A stretch of 32,216 bases of DNA from CAMREV01 sp051653965 (GTDB lineage Bacteria > Bacillota_I > Bacilli_A > Mycoplasmatales > Mycoplasmoidaceae): NCBI GenBank assembly GCA_051653965.1, contig JBOFXG010000009.1:1-32216 (forward strand). The letters are read 5' to 3'. Position 1 is the stretch's first letter. Each line of letters opens with the position of its first letter. This document shows positions 8,385-18,016 of the stretch, one piece after another. A model generated the notes under the pieces. It ran no database searches. It had not been told where the DNA came from and saw only the letters and a list, made by a program, of their open reading frames with translations. The position numbers and the translations under genes are program-made.

Positions 8385-8470
8385 TTATTTTATTAAAAAT
8401 ATCTTATTGTAAATAAATATATAATTTATTAATAGTAAAAAATTAATTTTTAATAAAAAAGAAAAATAAG

Positions 8471-10231
8471 ATGAACATAAAAAATATTAAAAGTGCTAAT
8501 GAATTAAAAAATGCTTCATTTAAAGATTTAAATAAACTTTGTAAATCAATAAGAGAAGAAATATTTGATTTATCAAATAATAAAAAAGTTCATCTTTCAA
8601 GTAATTTAGGAATTGTTGAATTATCTGTTATTTTAGTTAAGCATTTTCCAAATCCAAATAATAAAATATTTTATGATACAGGTCATCAATCATATGCTCA
8701 TAAAATGTTAACAAATAGACTTTCATATATTAAAACAATTAGAGATTTTAATGGTTTGTCTGGATTCCAATGCAATAAAGAATCAGAGTATGATTTTTAT
8801 TCATCAGGGCACGCAGGAAATAGTTTATCAATTGCTCAAGGGTTTAATGAATCAAGTAATGAAAATAAAGCTATAACAGTTATTGGAGACGCTTCTATTT
8901 CAAATGGTCTAGCATTTGAAGCGTTAAATAATATTGGTTTTAACAAAACAAAGATGCTAATAATTTTAAATGATAATGGAATGTCAATCTCTAAAAGTGT
9001 TGGAGGTTTAAGTATTTCATTAAACAATATGAATTATAAAAATTTCTTATATCCATTTATTAAAAATTTATCTAATCATAAACAAATTGAATCATTATTT
9101 AGATTTGAAAAAAAGTTAAATAAAAATAATTTTTTTACAGATTTAGGATTTTGCTATATTGGCAAAATTAATGGTCATAATTTAAAGGCTTTAGACAAAG
9201 CAATTATCAAAGGTATTTTTTATACCAATTTTTTTCCAACAATAATTCATGTAAAAACTACTAAAGGAAAAGGTATTAAAGAACTTGAAACAAATAATCC
9301 AAAATACCATTCTTTTGTAGATGAAATTTTTGATGATGAAAAAGAAACATTTTCAGATATTTCATCTAATTACTTATCAAATAAAATAGCAAATAATAAA
9401 AATATTAAAATAATAAGCTCAGCAATGATTTATTCATCCAATTTAAATAAAATTGAAAATAAATTTCCTCTCAATTGTGAAGATGTTGGTATTAGCGAAG
9501 AGCACAGCATTGCAAAAGCAGCAGGTATTGAATTAGCAAACAAAAAAGCAGTTATATCAATTTATTCAACATTTATGCAAAGAGGATATGACCAAATATT
9601 AAATGATGTTTGCAGGGAGTCATTGCCAGTATTATTTCTTGTTGATCGTGCAGATCTATCTTATGGTGATGGAAATACTCACCATGGTATTTATGACATC
9701 GGAATGATTAAATCTATTCCAAATACAGTAATATGTTCTCCATCAACTAAAAATGAATTAGAACAACTAATTGATATTGGTTTAGAAAATAAAAAAAATT
9801 CTATTTTCATTAGATTTTCAAATGAAAAACCATTTAATTCAAATGAATCAAAAATAAAATATGGTGAATGGAAATATTTAAAAAATAAAAATTCATTAAC
9901 ATGTATTATTTCATATGGAAATTGAATTAATAAAATTTATTATGAATATAAAGATTATAAAGTTGACATATTAAACGCAATCTTTATACATGGTTTTGAT
10001 GAAAAAAAAGTTATTAATATGATTAAAAAATATAAAAAAATAATTTTCTATGAAAGAGTTTATAAAGCAGGAACTTTATATAATTCAATTGTTGAATTAT
10101 TAAATAAAAATAATCTAAAAATAAAATGTGAATTAATTTGTTTTCAAGATAATAATATTGGTTTTGGAAATTCGCAATTATTAAATGAAAAAAACAATAT
10201 GCTTGTGCAAGAAATAAAAAAATATATTTAA
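8471..10231 (+). CDS. dxs: 1-deoxy-D-xylulose-5-phosphate synthase, 586 aa
   Basis: Condenses pyruvate and glyceraldehyde-3-phosphate to DXP, first step of the MEP isoprenoid pathway and a precursor for thiamine and pyridoxal. Seen: thiamine-site motifs VHLSSNLG, YDTGHQSYAHKMLT, SSGHAGNSLSIAQG, the Mg/ThDP motif GDASISNGLAFEALNN (near 139) with LNDNGMSIS, the catalytic Glu region DVGISEEHS (near 343), STFMQRGYDQILNDV, and DRADLSYGDGNTHHGIYD. The C-terminal domain follows a TGA Trp codon at 9923. Slightly shorter than bacterial Dxs (about 620 aa). DXS is preferred over transketolase because of the DxGHQ-YxHK and DRA-L-DGxTHxG motifs. The ATG has only a weak upstream AAGAAAAA. No other MEP, thiamine or pyridoxine gene is nearby. 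Confidence 0.93.
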
Positions 10232-10266
10232 TTTTTAAAATATAATTATTACATATTGAGGTTGTT

Positions 10267-11280
10267 TTGAATATTACAGATAGACAAAAGAGATTATTAT
10301 TTATTATTGTTAATGAGTATGTAGCAACTGCTACTCCAATTGGAAGTAAAAAAATAATAAATAAATATATGAAAAACTTATCTGCTGCAACAATTAGAAA
10401 TGATATGGCAGCCTTAGAAAAAGAAGGTTTACTTGAAAAGGTTTATAATTCATCAGGAAGAGTTCCTTCCGTTATGGGATATAAATATTTTGAACAAAAT
10501 AATATGTCTTCTATTGATGAAGACATTAAAATAAAATTAAGAAAAATATTCTCAAATAGAAACTTTTCAATTAATGATGTAATTGATTCAAGTATTAGTT
10601 TAATTAATGAGACTTTAAAATTGCCATCAGTAGTTACTCAAACAGATAATTATGAATTACTTAAAAGGATTGATTTAGTACCAACATCAAAAGATTCTGC
10701 TCTTGTTATTTTAATTACTTCAAGTGGTAGTGTTTTTAAAAATGTAGTCAATTTAGAAAATGAAAAAGATTTAAAAAACTTATCAATTTGTATAAGAATT
10801 TTTAATGATAGATTAATTGATTGTAAACTTTCAGAAGTTATGGATAAAGTAAAACTTTTAAAATCAATTATTAAAGAAAAGATAATTAATTATGAATCTT
10901 CTTTACAAAGCATTCTTGAAAAGATTTTCACATTTGAAAAAAAGATTAAAACAAATGTAAAAGGGCAATATAATTTATTAAGTCAACCTGAATTCAATGA
11001 TCATGATAAATTACTTAAAGTATTGGAAATGTTAGAAAATACAACTGTATGAGAACAAATTGCATATAATCAACATATTAATGGGGGCACCACAACTATA
11101 ACTTTTGGAGAATCACTTGGAATAAAAGACTTATGTATTGCTTCAACTGAAATATCATTGCCAAATAACAAAACACAAATATCAATAGTTGGTCCTGCTA
11201 GAATGGATTTTTCAAATGTAAAAGGAATTCTTGATTTTATTAGAAATGAAATTGAAAAATATTGAACGAAAGAAGAATAA
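10267..11280 (+). CDS. hrcA: Heat-inducible transcription repressor HrcA, 337 aa
   Basis: Repressor of chaperone genes that binds CIRCE elements; its folding depends on GroEL. The N-terminal winged helix is clear: TDRQKRLLFIIVNEYVATAT, PIGSKKII, LSAATIRNDMAALEKEGLLE, then SGRVPSVMGYKYF. The C-terminal domain includes NGGTTTITFGESLG and SIVGPARMDFSNVKGIL. The start is TTG at 10267, supported by GAGG at 10258-10261 and the family-typical beginning; there is no suitable ATG upstream. One TGA Trp codon splits the frame at 11050. The gene starts 35 bases after dxs without a visible terminator between them. No CIRCE sequence was seen in this window, so the targets are elsewhere. Confidence 0.95.
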
Positions 11281-11282
11281 AA

Positions 11283-11756
11283 ATGTTTTATATAAAAAAC
11301 TCAAAATGTAAAATTTTTAAAAAAAATAAATGTAATAAAAAACAAAAGAAAAAAAACTATCTTTCTTTTCAACAAAAAATAAAACATTTATTAATTATGT
11401 ATGCATACTTAACAGAGATAAATGTTATTGGTTTTCATAAAAAAGAATTTAAGAAATGATTTCAGAATAATAGAATTGAAATAATGAACTATTATAATGA
11501 TGTGAACAATGATTTTTATTCAACATTTTTTAATAATGATGAAATAAAAAATAAATTAGAATTAATTTTTAATTATAATGAAAAACTAATTTCAAATTTA
11601 GTTAAAAATAATACTTTTAAAGATGACCAAGAATATAATGAATTTTTAAAAATGAACAAAGAATATAATAATTTTTTAGACTTTTTGAAAAAAATACAAA
11701 TGAATAATTTTAATGAATTTTTTATTTTCTTAAACTGTCTTTTGCTGCCCAAATAA
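11283..11756 (+). CDS. Unknown Lys/Asn-rich protein following hrcA, 157 aa
   Basis: The ATG lies two bases after the hrcA stop codon, so it is probably translated from the hrcA mRNA. Continuous only with TGA at 11457 read as Trp. Residues 1-27 are strongly basic (KNKCNKKQKKKNY), a mid region FQQKIKHLLIMYAYLTEINV is followed by a Trp-Phe pair, and the C-terminal half is Asn/Phe/Glu-rich with predicted helices. No signal peptide; no transmembrane segment that I trust. I do not recognise a family. It occupies the place after hrcA where other bacteria often have grpE, but no GrpE motifs are present. Confidence 0.65.
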
Positions 11757-11766
11757 AATAAAATTA

Positions 11767-11943
11767 TTATGTTAATGAATAATAAATTGGAATAACTATT
11801 GCTGATATAACTAAAGCTAAAACACAAACCAAAGAAATTCAAACTATTATTTTTTTTCTTTTTAAATATTTATTAATTACTTTTTGTTCTTCTTCATCAA
11901 GAGTTTCATCAAACTCTTTAATTTCATTATTTTCTTTTTTCAT
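11767..11943 (-). CDS. Small tail-anchored-like membrane protein, 58 aa, unknown function
   Basis: Lies on the minus strand, convergent with the gene before it. Residues 1-25 are acidic (ETLDEEEQKVINK), then a basic patch KYLKRKK, a hydrophobic helix from about 32 to 53 that includes a TGA-encoded Trp, and a short end YYSLT. That is the plan of a single-pass protein with its N-terminus inside. There is no ribosome binding site; the minus strand instead has TATAATATAAT about 8-18 bases before the ATG, so the message may be leaderless. The balanced topology argues for a real gene. No family is recognised. Confidence 0.6.
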
Positions 11944-12055
11944 ATTAAAAAAATTATATTATAAATATTTTTTAAAATAATAAAACTATATACTTTATAA
12001 TATATTTTGTTATTGATAATGCAAATTCAATGTGTTATCTTAGGAAGGATCGATG

Positions 12056-12838
12056 ATGAAAATTTTATTCATTGGCGATATATCTGGCGAAGACGGAATT
12101 AGAGCAATCAAAGATAATGTAAAAAATATAATTAAAAAAGAAAAAATTGATTATGTGATTGCAAATGCAGAAAATACTACAGATGGCAGAGGATTAAATT
12201 TTACTGATTATAAAAAGTTAATAGATTATGGAATTAATTTTTTTACAATGGGCAACCACACTTGAAAACAAAAAGATTGTAAAATTGTTTTGAATGAAAA
12301 AAATATTATAAGACCTGCTAATTTAAGTGAAGATTTTGAATTTTTTAATGTTGGAGTTGGTTCAAAAGAAATATTGTTTCAAGATAAAAAAATTAGAATA
12401 ACAAACTTATTAGGTAAATCATTAAATTTTAAAGATATGCAAACAAATCCATTTCATAAAATGGATGAAATTTTAAAAGAAGATAAATCAGATATTCATA
12501 TTGTAGATTTCCATAGTGAAACAACAAGTGAAAAAAATGCATTCTTCTTAAACTTTAAAGGTAAAGTAGATGCTATTTTATGTACTCATACTCATGTTCA
12601 AACTGCAGACGAAAAGATTAGAGATAAAACAGCTTACATTAGTGATGTAGGTATGACTGGCAGTGAATCAGGTATTATTGGTGCAAAACCAGAAACAATT
12701 ATTCAAATGTTTAAAGAAGAAATTCAATTTTTTAAATTATTGCCAAATTTAGATAGTTATCAATTTTCAGCAATTATTTTAGAATTTAAAAACAATGAAG
12801 TAATTAATATTAAGAGAATATTAAAATATGAAAAATAA
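12056..12838 (+). CDS. ymdB: YmdB-type metallophosphoesterase (cyclic nucleotide phosphodiesterase), 260 aa
   Basis: The YmdB/TIGR00282 family uses two metal ions to hydrolyse phosphodiesters such as 2',3'-cyclic nucleotides; in Bacillus it affects the biofilm/motility choice. The metal ligands are all visible: GDISGEDG near residue 7, NAENTTDGRGLN near 38, GNHTW near 67, DFHSETTSEK near 148, and THTHVQTADE near 176. Full family length. Two adjacent ATGs (12053, 12056) exist; I choose 12056 because AGGAAGG (12043-12049) is better spaced and MKILFIGD is the usual beginning. TGA is Trp in GNHTW. It is ended by a terminator shared with the ACP gene. Confidence 0.93.
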
Positions 12839-12862
12839 AAAAATCACTTATGTGATTTTTTT
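12837..12862. terminator. Bidirectional terminator between ymdB and acpP
   Basis: AAATCAC (12841-12847) pairs with GTGATTT (12852-12858) around TTAT, extended by A-runs on the left and T-runs on the right, so it can stop transcription in both directions between these convergent genes. Confidence 0.8.
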
Positions 12863-12864
12863 AT

Positions 12865-13101
12865 TTATTTCTTTATACTTGATTCAATGCTATCAATTAA
12901 ATCTTTTGCAGTTTTCATTGCTGCTAGTTTTTCATCTGGTATTGAGATTCCTAATTTCTCTTCTAATTCAACAACTACTGTCATAGAGGCCAGCGAATCT
13001 AAGCCTATTTCTTTAAAAGTTTTATTTAAATTTGCCTTTGATAAAACAATGTTAATATTTTTATCTTTTAAAATTTTATTAACTTCATTAATAATTTCCA
13101 T
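12865..13101 (-). CDS. acpP: Acyl carrier protein, 78 aa
   Basis: Carries acyl groups on a 4'-phosphopantetheine arm. The attachment Ser is in GLDSLASM (near residue 35), followed by the usual acidic helix VVVELEEKLGISIPDEKL and AKDLIDSI. Length is typical. AAGGTGG precedes the ATG. Mollicutes of this type generally lack fatty acid synthase, so this ACP more likely takes part in handling imported fatty acids for phospholipids; that is inference. It stands alone, transcribed away from the next gene and towards ymdB. Confidence 0.93.
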   Translation of the reverse strand: MEIINEVNKILKDKNINIVLSKANLNKTFKEIGLDSLASMTVVVELEEKLGISIPDEKLAAMKTAKDLIDSIESSIKK

Positions 13102-13177
13102 AACATGACCACCTTATATATATCATTATAATTATATATTATTTTCTTATACCATTTTATTTTTATTATATTTAATG

Positions 13178-13183
13178 TATAAT
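13178..13183 (+). promoter_or_regulatory. -10 box of the acidic protein gene
   Basis: TATAAT within TAATGTATAAT, about 41 bases before the ATG at 13225. The same 11 bases occur at 30161-30171 before rpoD. The interval 13102-13224 also has to hold the acpP promoter on the minus strand. Confidence 0.45.
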
Positions 13184-13224
13184 GTTTATATATAAATAAT
13201 TTTATTTAAAACTATAAGGTATGT

Positions 13225-13872
13225 ATGAAAGAAATCAATAAAGACATAATAGATAATGAAGAAATTACTAATAATTTTGAAAGTAATGGATTAGTTGATA
13301 TAAATTCAGATCAAATAATTACTCTTGAAAATACTGACAATGAAATTCATAATGAAATTGAAGAGATTGATGAAAGTGAAGTTGTTGAAATTAATAATAT
13401 TGATGAAAACTCTAATATAGCTTCATCTAATTTTGAACCTATTGATGAAATGGAAAATCGTTTAGAAACGATAGAAAAATCAAACGACAATAATTCATTA
13501 GAAACAACACAAGTTGAAAATGCTAGTGATCTTAGCTTTATGGCTGATATAAAATATCCAGTAAAACATGCTGATGATGAATATGCATTAAAAAATGTAT
13601 TACCAAAATTAAATAATGGTGAATTAGAATATATGACAGAAGTTAAAAAACAAATGTACAATAGAAAAGAACTAATTCACATTTATCCAAGAATGTTTTT
13701 TTGAAAAAAATGAAAAGCTAGAAAAATAAATGCAGAAATTATTATGGAACAAGAAGCTGAATTTCAAAATAATTATCAAAATATATTAGCAATGAGAAGC
13801 GAATATAAAGCTAAGTTTAATGAATATGAGCATAAACAAAGAAAATACAAAGAATCATTATTTAAATTATAA
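13225..13872 (+). CDS. Acidic protein of unknown function, 215 aa
   Basis: The first 110 residues are low-complexity and strongly acidic (Glu, Asp, Asn, Ile-rich; e.g. EIEEIDESEVVEINNIDENS), probably disordered. The second half is ordered-looking: SFMADIKYPVKHADDEYALK, a Tyr-rich patch NRKELIHIYPRMFFWKKWKARK with two TGA-encoded Trp, then a long charged helix to the C-terminus (EAEFQNNYQNILAMRSEYKA). No signal peptide or membrane segment. An acidic disordered N-terminus with a basic aromatic C-terminal patch is reminiscent of cytoskeletal or attachment-organelle proteins of mycoplasmas, but no match is claimed. It has its own promoter and a terminator. Confidence 0.75.
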
Positions 13873-13902
13873 AAAACAATAGTATAATAGAACTATTGTT
13901 TT
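13873..13902 (+). terminator. Terminator after the acidic protein gene
   Basis: AAAACAATAG (13873-13882) pairs with CTATTGTTTT (13893-13902) with a ten-base loop that includes TATAAT; a T-run follows. It begins right after the stop codon. Confidence 0.8.
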
Positions 13903-13932
13903 TTTATTTAAATTAAAGAAAAGGTACTAATT

Positions 13933-15198
13933 ATGATTAACTTGAAATTAATTAGAGAAAACCCAGATATTTTAAAAAACTCATTAAAGAAAAGAAATTT
14001 TAATTTCGATGTTGATTCTTTACTTGTTGAAGATGAAAAATTTAGAAAAATTAATAGCTTATTAGAACAAAATAATAATAAAAGAAATATTCTTTCTAAG
14101 AAAATTGGTGAATATATTTCCCAAAATAACCAAGATTTAGCTAATTCAGTTAAAAAAGAAGTTGAGACATTAAATATAACAATTATTGAACAAAATAATG
14201 AAGCTAATAAAATAAAAGATAATTTGGATAAAATTTTATTAAGTATTCCAAATATTTTGCATTCAACAATTAAATTTGGTAAAGATGAAACTGATAATGA
14301 ATTATTTAAAAAAAATAATATTTCTATATCACATGACTTTGACTCAAAGGCTCATTGAGATATTGGCTTTGAAAAAAACATTTTAGATCTTGAAACCTCA
14401 AGTACTTTAACAGGATCTAGATTTTCAATTTATAAAGGTAAAGGTGCCAAATTAGTTAGGGCCTTACAATCTTTTACTTTAGATATGCATAGTGCAAGTG
14501 GGTATGAAGAATATGTCCTTCCATTATTACTAAATGAAAAAAGTTTATCTGTTACAGGTCAATTACCTAAATTTAAGGATGATTTATTCCAAGTTAATTT
14601 TAGAGATTATTATTTATCTCCAACTCTTGAGGTTCAACTAACTAATTTATTTCGTAATAAAATTTTAGATCAAAAAGAATTACCAATTAAAGTAACTAGT
14701 TCTTCTTTTAACTTTCGTTCTGAAGCTGGTTCTGCAGGTAAAGACATTAAAGGTGTTTTGAGACAACATCAGTTTATTAAAACTGAATTAGTTAATATTT
14801 GTGATCCAATGCATTCATATGAAGCATTAGATGCAATGGTTAAACAAGCTTGCTCTATTTTAGATGCATTAGAATTACCATATAGAGTAATGAAACTTTG
14901 TTCTGGAGACACAGGTTTTGGTTCATCAATGACTTTTGATATTGAAGTATGAATGCCTTCATATAATAATTATCGAGAAATATCTTCTTGCTCAAATTGT
15001 GAAGACTTTCAATCCAGAAGAGGGCAAATAAGATTTGCTAATTCTGATAACAAAAAAGAATTAGTTCATACATTAAATGGAACTGGCTTATCTATTGATC
15101 GTTTATGAATTGCAATAATTGAAAATTATCAAAATAAAGATGGTGACATTATTATGCCAAAAGCTCTAAAAAAATATTTAGACTTTGATAAGATATAG
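13933..15198 (+). CDS. serS: Seryl-tRNA synthetase, 421 aa
   Basis: Charges tRNA-Ser with serine. The N-terminal coiled-coil arm is at about residues 28-105 (EQNNNKRNILSKKIGEYIS to EANKIKDNLDKIL). Class II motif 2 is seen as FNFRSEAGSAGKDIKGVLRQ near 255, with HQFIKTEL. A block DTGFGSSMTFDIEVWMPSYN is followed by EISSCSNCEDFQSRR. Motif 3 is NGTGLSIDRLWIAIIENYQ near the end. TGA is Trp in three places. Family length is normal. First gene of the housekeeping run serS-tmk-holB-mnmE-galE-tatD; the order serS-tmk-holB-mnmE-tatD is also known from M. genitalium. AAAGGTACTA precedes the ATG. Confidence 0.97.
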
Positions 15199-15206
15199 GA
15201 ATAATT

Positions 15207-15848
15207 ATGAAAAGTGGTTTATTTATTACTTTTGAAGGCCCAGATGGTTCAGGAAAAACGACTATTTTAAACAAAATTATGAAAGATCTAGAAGAGTTTA
15301 ATATTAATGTTTATAGAACAAGAGAACCTGGCGGAGAAAACAAAGTATGTGAAAACATAAGAGATATTTTGCTTAATAATAAAGATGATGTCGATAAGTA
15401 TGCTGAATCTTTATTGTTTGCTGCTTCAAGAGCTCAACATTTTAATAAGTTTATTGTTCCACAAATATCAAAAGGAATTAATGTTATTTGCGATCGTTTT
15501 ATTGACTCATCAATCGCATATCAAGGTTATGGTAAAAATATTGATATAAATTGAATTAAAGAAATAAATAGATTTTCTAATAATAAGTTTGAACCAGACT
15601 TTACTTTCTTTTTTGATGTAAAACCAAATATTGCTCAAAAAAGAATTTTTGTTAATCCTAGTCGTGAAAAAAATAGATTTGATTTAGAATGCCTTGAGTT
15701 TCAAGAAATAGTTTATAATGGTTATAAAGAAATTATCAAACAAAACCCCAACAAATTTATAATAATCAATGCTGAACAAAGTTTTGATGAAGTATACAAA
15801 CAAGTTTGAAATAAAATGGAAAAAATATTCGGAATTAAAAATGACTAA
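15207..15848 (+). CDS. tmk: Thymidylate kinase, 213 aa
   Basis: Phosphorylates dTMP to dTDP for DNA synthesis. P-loop FEGPDGSGKTT is at about residues 9-19, the TREPGGE motif near 38, and the DRFIDSSIAYQGYG motif near 97. The lid region PSREKNRFDLE follows. Its stop codon overlaps the start of holB (the ATG of holB is at 15841, inside the last codons of tmk), so the two are coupled. It begins eight bases after the serS stop codon. TGA is Trp at 15552 and 15807. Confidence 0.96.
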
Positions 15849-16620
15849 TAAAAACAATCATATTTTTATAATTTCAGAAAAAAAATTTTCTAACACAAAT
15901 GATTTGATTAAAAAAATTTGTAAAGATTTTTTATCTTCTACAGATGAAAAGGAATTATATTATAAAAAAATAGACAACAATAATTACTATGATTATATTG
16001 AATATAATCTATATTTAGATGATATTAAGATTGAAGAAATTAGGGAATTAAAAAAAAAATTCCATTCGATTGCTTTAGAAAATGCTGGTTATAAATTTTA
16101 TGTAATAAGAAACATAGAATTATTAAATACAACAGCAGCTAATTCACTTTTAAAATTTATTGAAGAACCACCATCAAATACAATTGGAATTTTTACATGT
16201 AGAAATTCTAATAAAGTTTTACCAACAATTTATAGTAGGTGCGAAGAATTGAGATCAATATCTAATTTAGATGAGGTAGAAAAATATTTAAACCATAATC
16301 TTGATAAGAGCATTCATAATTTTTATTTAAAAACTTTTTTTTCATTAGATGAAATAAAAGCTTTTGTGAATTCTAAAAATAAAGATATAATTATTAATCT
16401 ATATAAAGACTTAAAAAATAGTTTGAATGATAATAAAAAAGTTTTAAATTATTTAGATCAATTTAAAAAGCTTTCGTATAAGGAAATTGGTATTTTAGTT
16501 AATTCATTAGTGATTGATAATACATTTGAAAATAAACAAAAATTATTAGAAGTTGCAGGTAATGTTAAATTTAATTTAAGTAAAGCATTATTATTTAATA
16601 AAATAATTAATTTAATTTAA
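15841..16620 (+). CDS. holB: DNA polymerase III delta-prime subunit (clamp loader), 259 aa
   Basis: Part of the clamp loader that opens the beta clamp. The diagnostic stretch is NTTAANSLLKFIEEPPSNT near residue 100-116, followed by CRNSNKVLPTIYSRCEEL, typical of the AAA-type delta-prime domain. The protein lacks a Walker A site, as delta-prime proteins often do, and has no CxxC zinc knuckle. The start MTNKNNHIF at 15841 overlaps tmk by eight bases; a longer frame back to 15769 would run inside tmk and is not preferred. C-terminal region is divergent, as in other mycoplasmas. Position after tmk matches the M. genitalium order. Confidence 0.88.
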   Translation: MTNKNNHIFIISEKKFSNTNDLIKKICKDFLSSTDEKELYYKKIDNNNYYDYIEYNLYLDDIKIEEIRELKKKFHSIALENAGYKFYVIRNIELLNTTAANSLLKFIEEPPSNTIGIFTCRNSNKVLPTIYSRCEELRSISNLDEVEKYLNHNLDKSIHNFYLKTFFSLDEIKAFVNSKNKDIIINLYKDLKNSLNDNKKVLNYLDQFKKLSYKEIGILVNSLVIDNTFENKQKLLEVAGNVKFNLSKALLFNKIINLI

Positions 16621-16634
16621 AAATAGGAGATAAA

Positions 16635-17960
16635 ATGAATACAATTGTTGCTTTATCAACTCCGCCAATGAAATCAACTATTCATATAATTAGATTATCT
16701 GGTCCAGAAACATACAATATTATTAATAAAATTTGTATAAGCGAAGTTGAAAAAAATGGTCACTCAATTCAAAATAATAAAATTATTAATAAAACCAGTA
16801 ACAAAATTATTGATGATGTTTTACTAATGAAATTCACAAATCCTAAATCTTTTACAGGTGAAGATTTAATTGAAATTAACTGTCATGGAAACTTAATAAT
16901 TGTTGATAAAATTATTAAATTAATTTTAGAAAACGGAGCCATAATGGCACAACCTGGCGAGTTTACTAAACAAGCATTCATAAATAACAAATTGGATATT
17001 TCACAAGCTAATTCAATTAATTATTTGATTAATGCTAAAACAGATTTTCAAACAGATGTATCATTAAATATTATTTTAGGTAAATCTAAAAACAAAATTA
17101 AATTAATTACAGAAAAGTTATTTAAAATAATTGGAACCCTAGAAGTGAATATTGACTATCCTGAATACTATGATGTTCATGATGTTAAAAGTCAAGAAGT
17201 TAAAAAAACTATTAATGAAATCTATAGCGATATTAATGAAATAATAACTAGCTACAATAATAATTATCACTTATTTAATGGCATTAATTTAGTTATTTTA
17301 GGTAAACCAAATAGCGGCAAATCTTCATTATTAAATACTATGTTAAAAATGGATAGAGCAATTGTATCTGATATCCCAGGAACCACAAGAGATTTTATTA
17401 AGGAATCAATTAATATTGATGGCTTAAATTTTAATATAATTGATACTGCTGGAATTAGAGATTCAAATAATCAAATAGAAAATATTGGAATTAATAAAGC
17501 TGTAGAGATATCAAAAAATGCAGATTTAATTTTATATGTAATTGATAGTTCAATTCCCATTTATAAAGATGAGTTAGATTGAATAAAGAAAAATATTAAT
17601 TCAAAAATTATTATTGTTAAAAATAAAAAAGACTTAAGAGACGCAAATTCTACTTTAAATGGAATTAAAATATCCGCTAAAAATAATGAAATAGATAATT
17701 TAAAAAAGGAAATATTTAATATTTTTAAATTCAATAATGATTCTGATTTTTTTATTATATCCGACTATGAAAAAAATATTTTATTAGAGGTTAATAATAA
17801 TTTAGATAAAGCAAATGATTTGATTAAAGAAGAAGCTTCATTAGATCTAATATTATCTTTTCTTGAGTTTGCATACAAAATATTAAAAACATTTTTAGGA
17901 GAAGAAAAAGATTTTGATTTATTAGATGAATTATTTAAAAATTTTTGCTTAGGCAAATAA
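16635..17960 (+). CDS. mnmE: tRNA modification GTPase MnmE, 441 aa
   Basis: With MnmG it makes the 5-carboxymethylaminomethyl modification of wobble U34. N-terminal domain: TIVALSTPPMKSTIHIIRLS and SFTGEDLIEINCHGN, PGEFTKQAFINNKLDISQA. The G domain is inserted at about residues 215-370 with P-loop GKPNSGKSSLLN, the switch region SDIPGTTRD, DTAGIRDS and the base-specificity motif NKKDL. The C-terminal end is the diagnostic NFCLGK, whose Cys is a catalytic residue in the family. AGGAGA precedes the ATG. Length is as expected. MnmG is not in the window. Confidence 0.97.
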
Positions 17961-18016
17961 TTTTTTTTATCACTTTATAAATGATAAAATTAATTACAAA
18001 ATATTAAGGATTTTAT

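Noticed and set aside
10232..10266. CIRCE element upstream of hrcA
   Set aside because: No TTAGCACTC-N9-GAGTGCTAA or close variant was found here or elsewhere in the window.
11573..11842. 89-codon minus-strand frame beginning MNFFGLCF
   Set aside because: It is antisense to the gene after hrcA, Phe/Leu/Ser-rich as expected of a mirror of Lys/Asn/Glu-rich coding sequence, and overlaps the better-supported 58-aa membrane protein.
15769..15840. Longer holB start at 15769
   Set aside because: The extra 24 residues lie fully inside tmk in another frame; MTNKNNHIF at 15841 gives the expected family start and a usual 8-base overlap.
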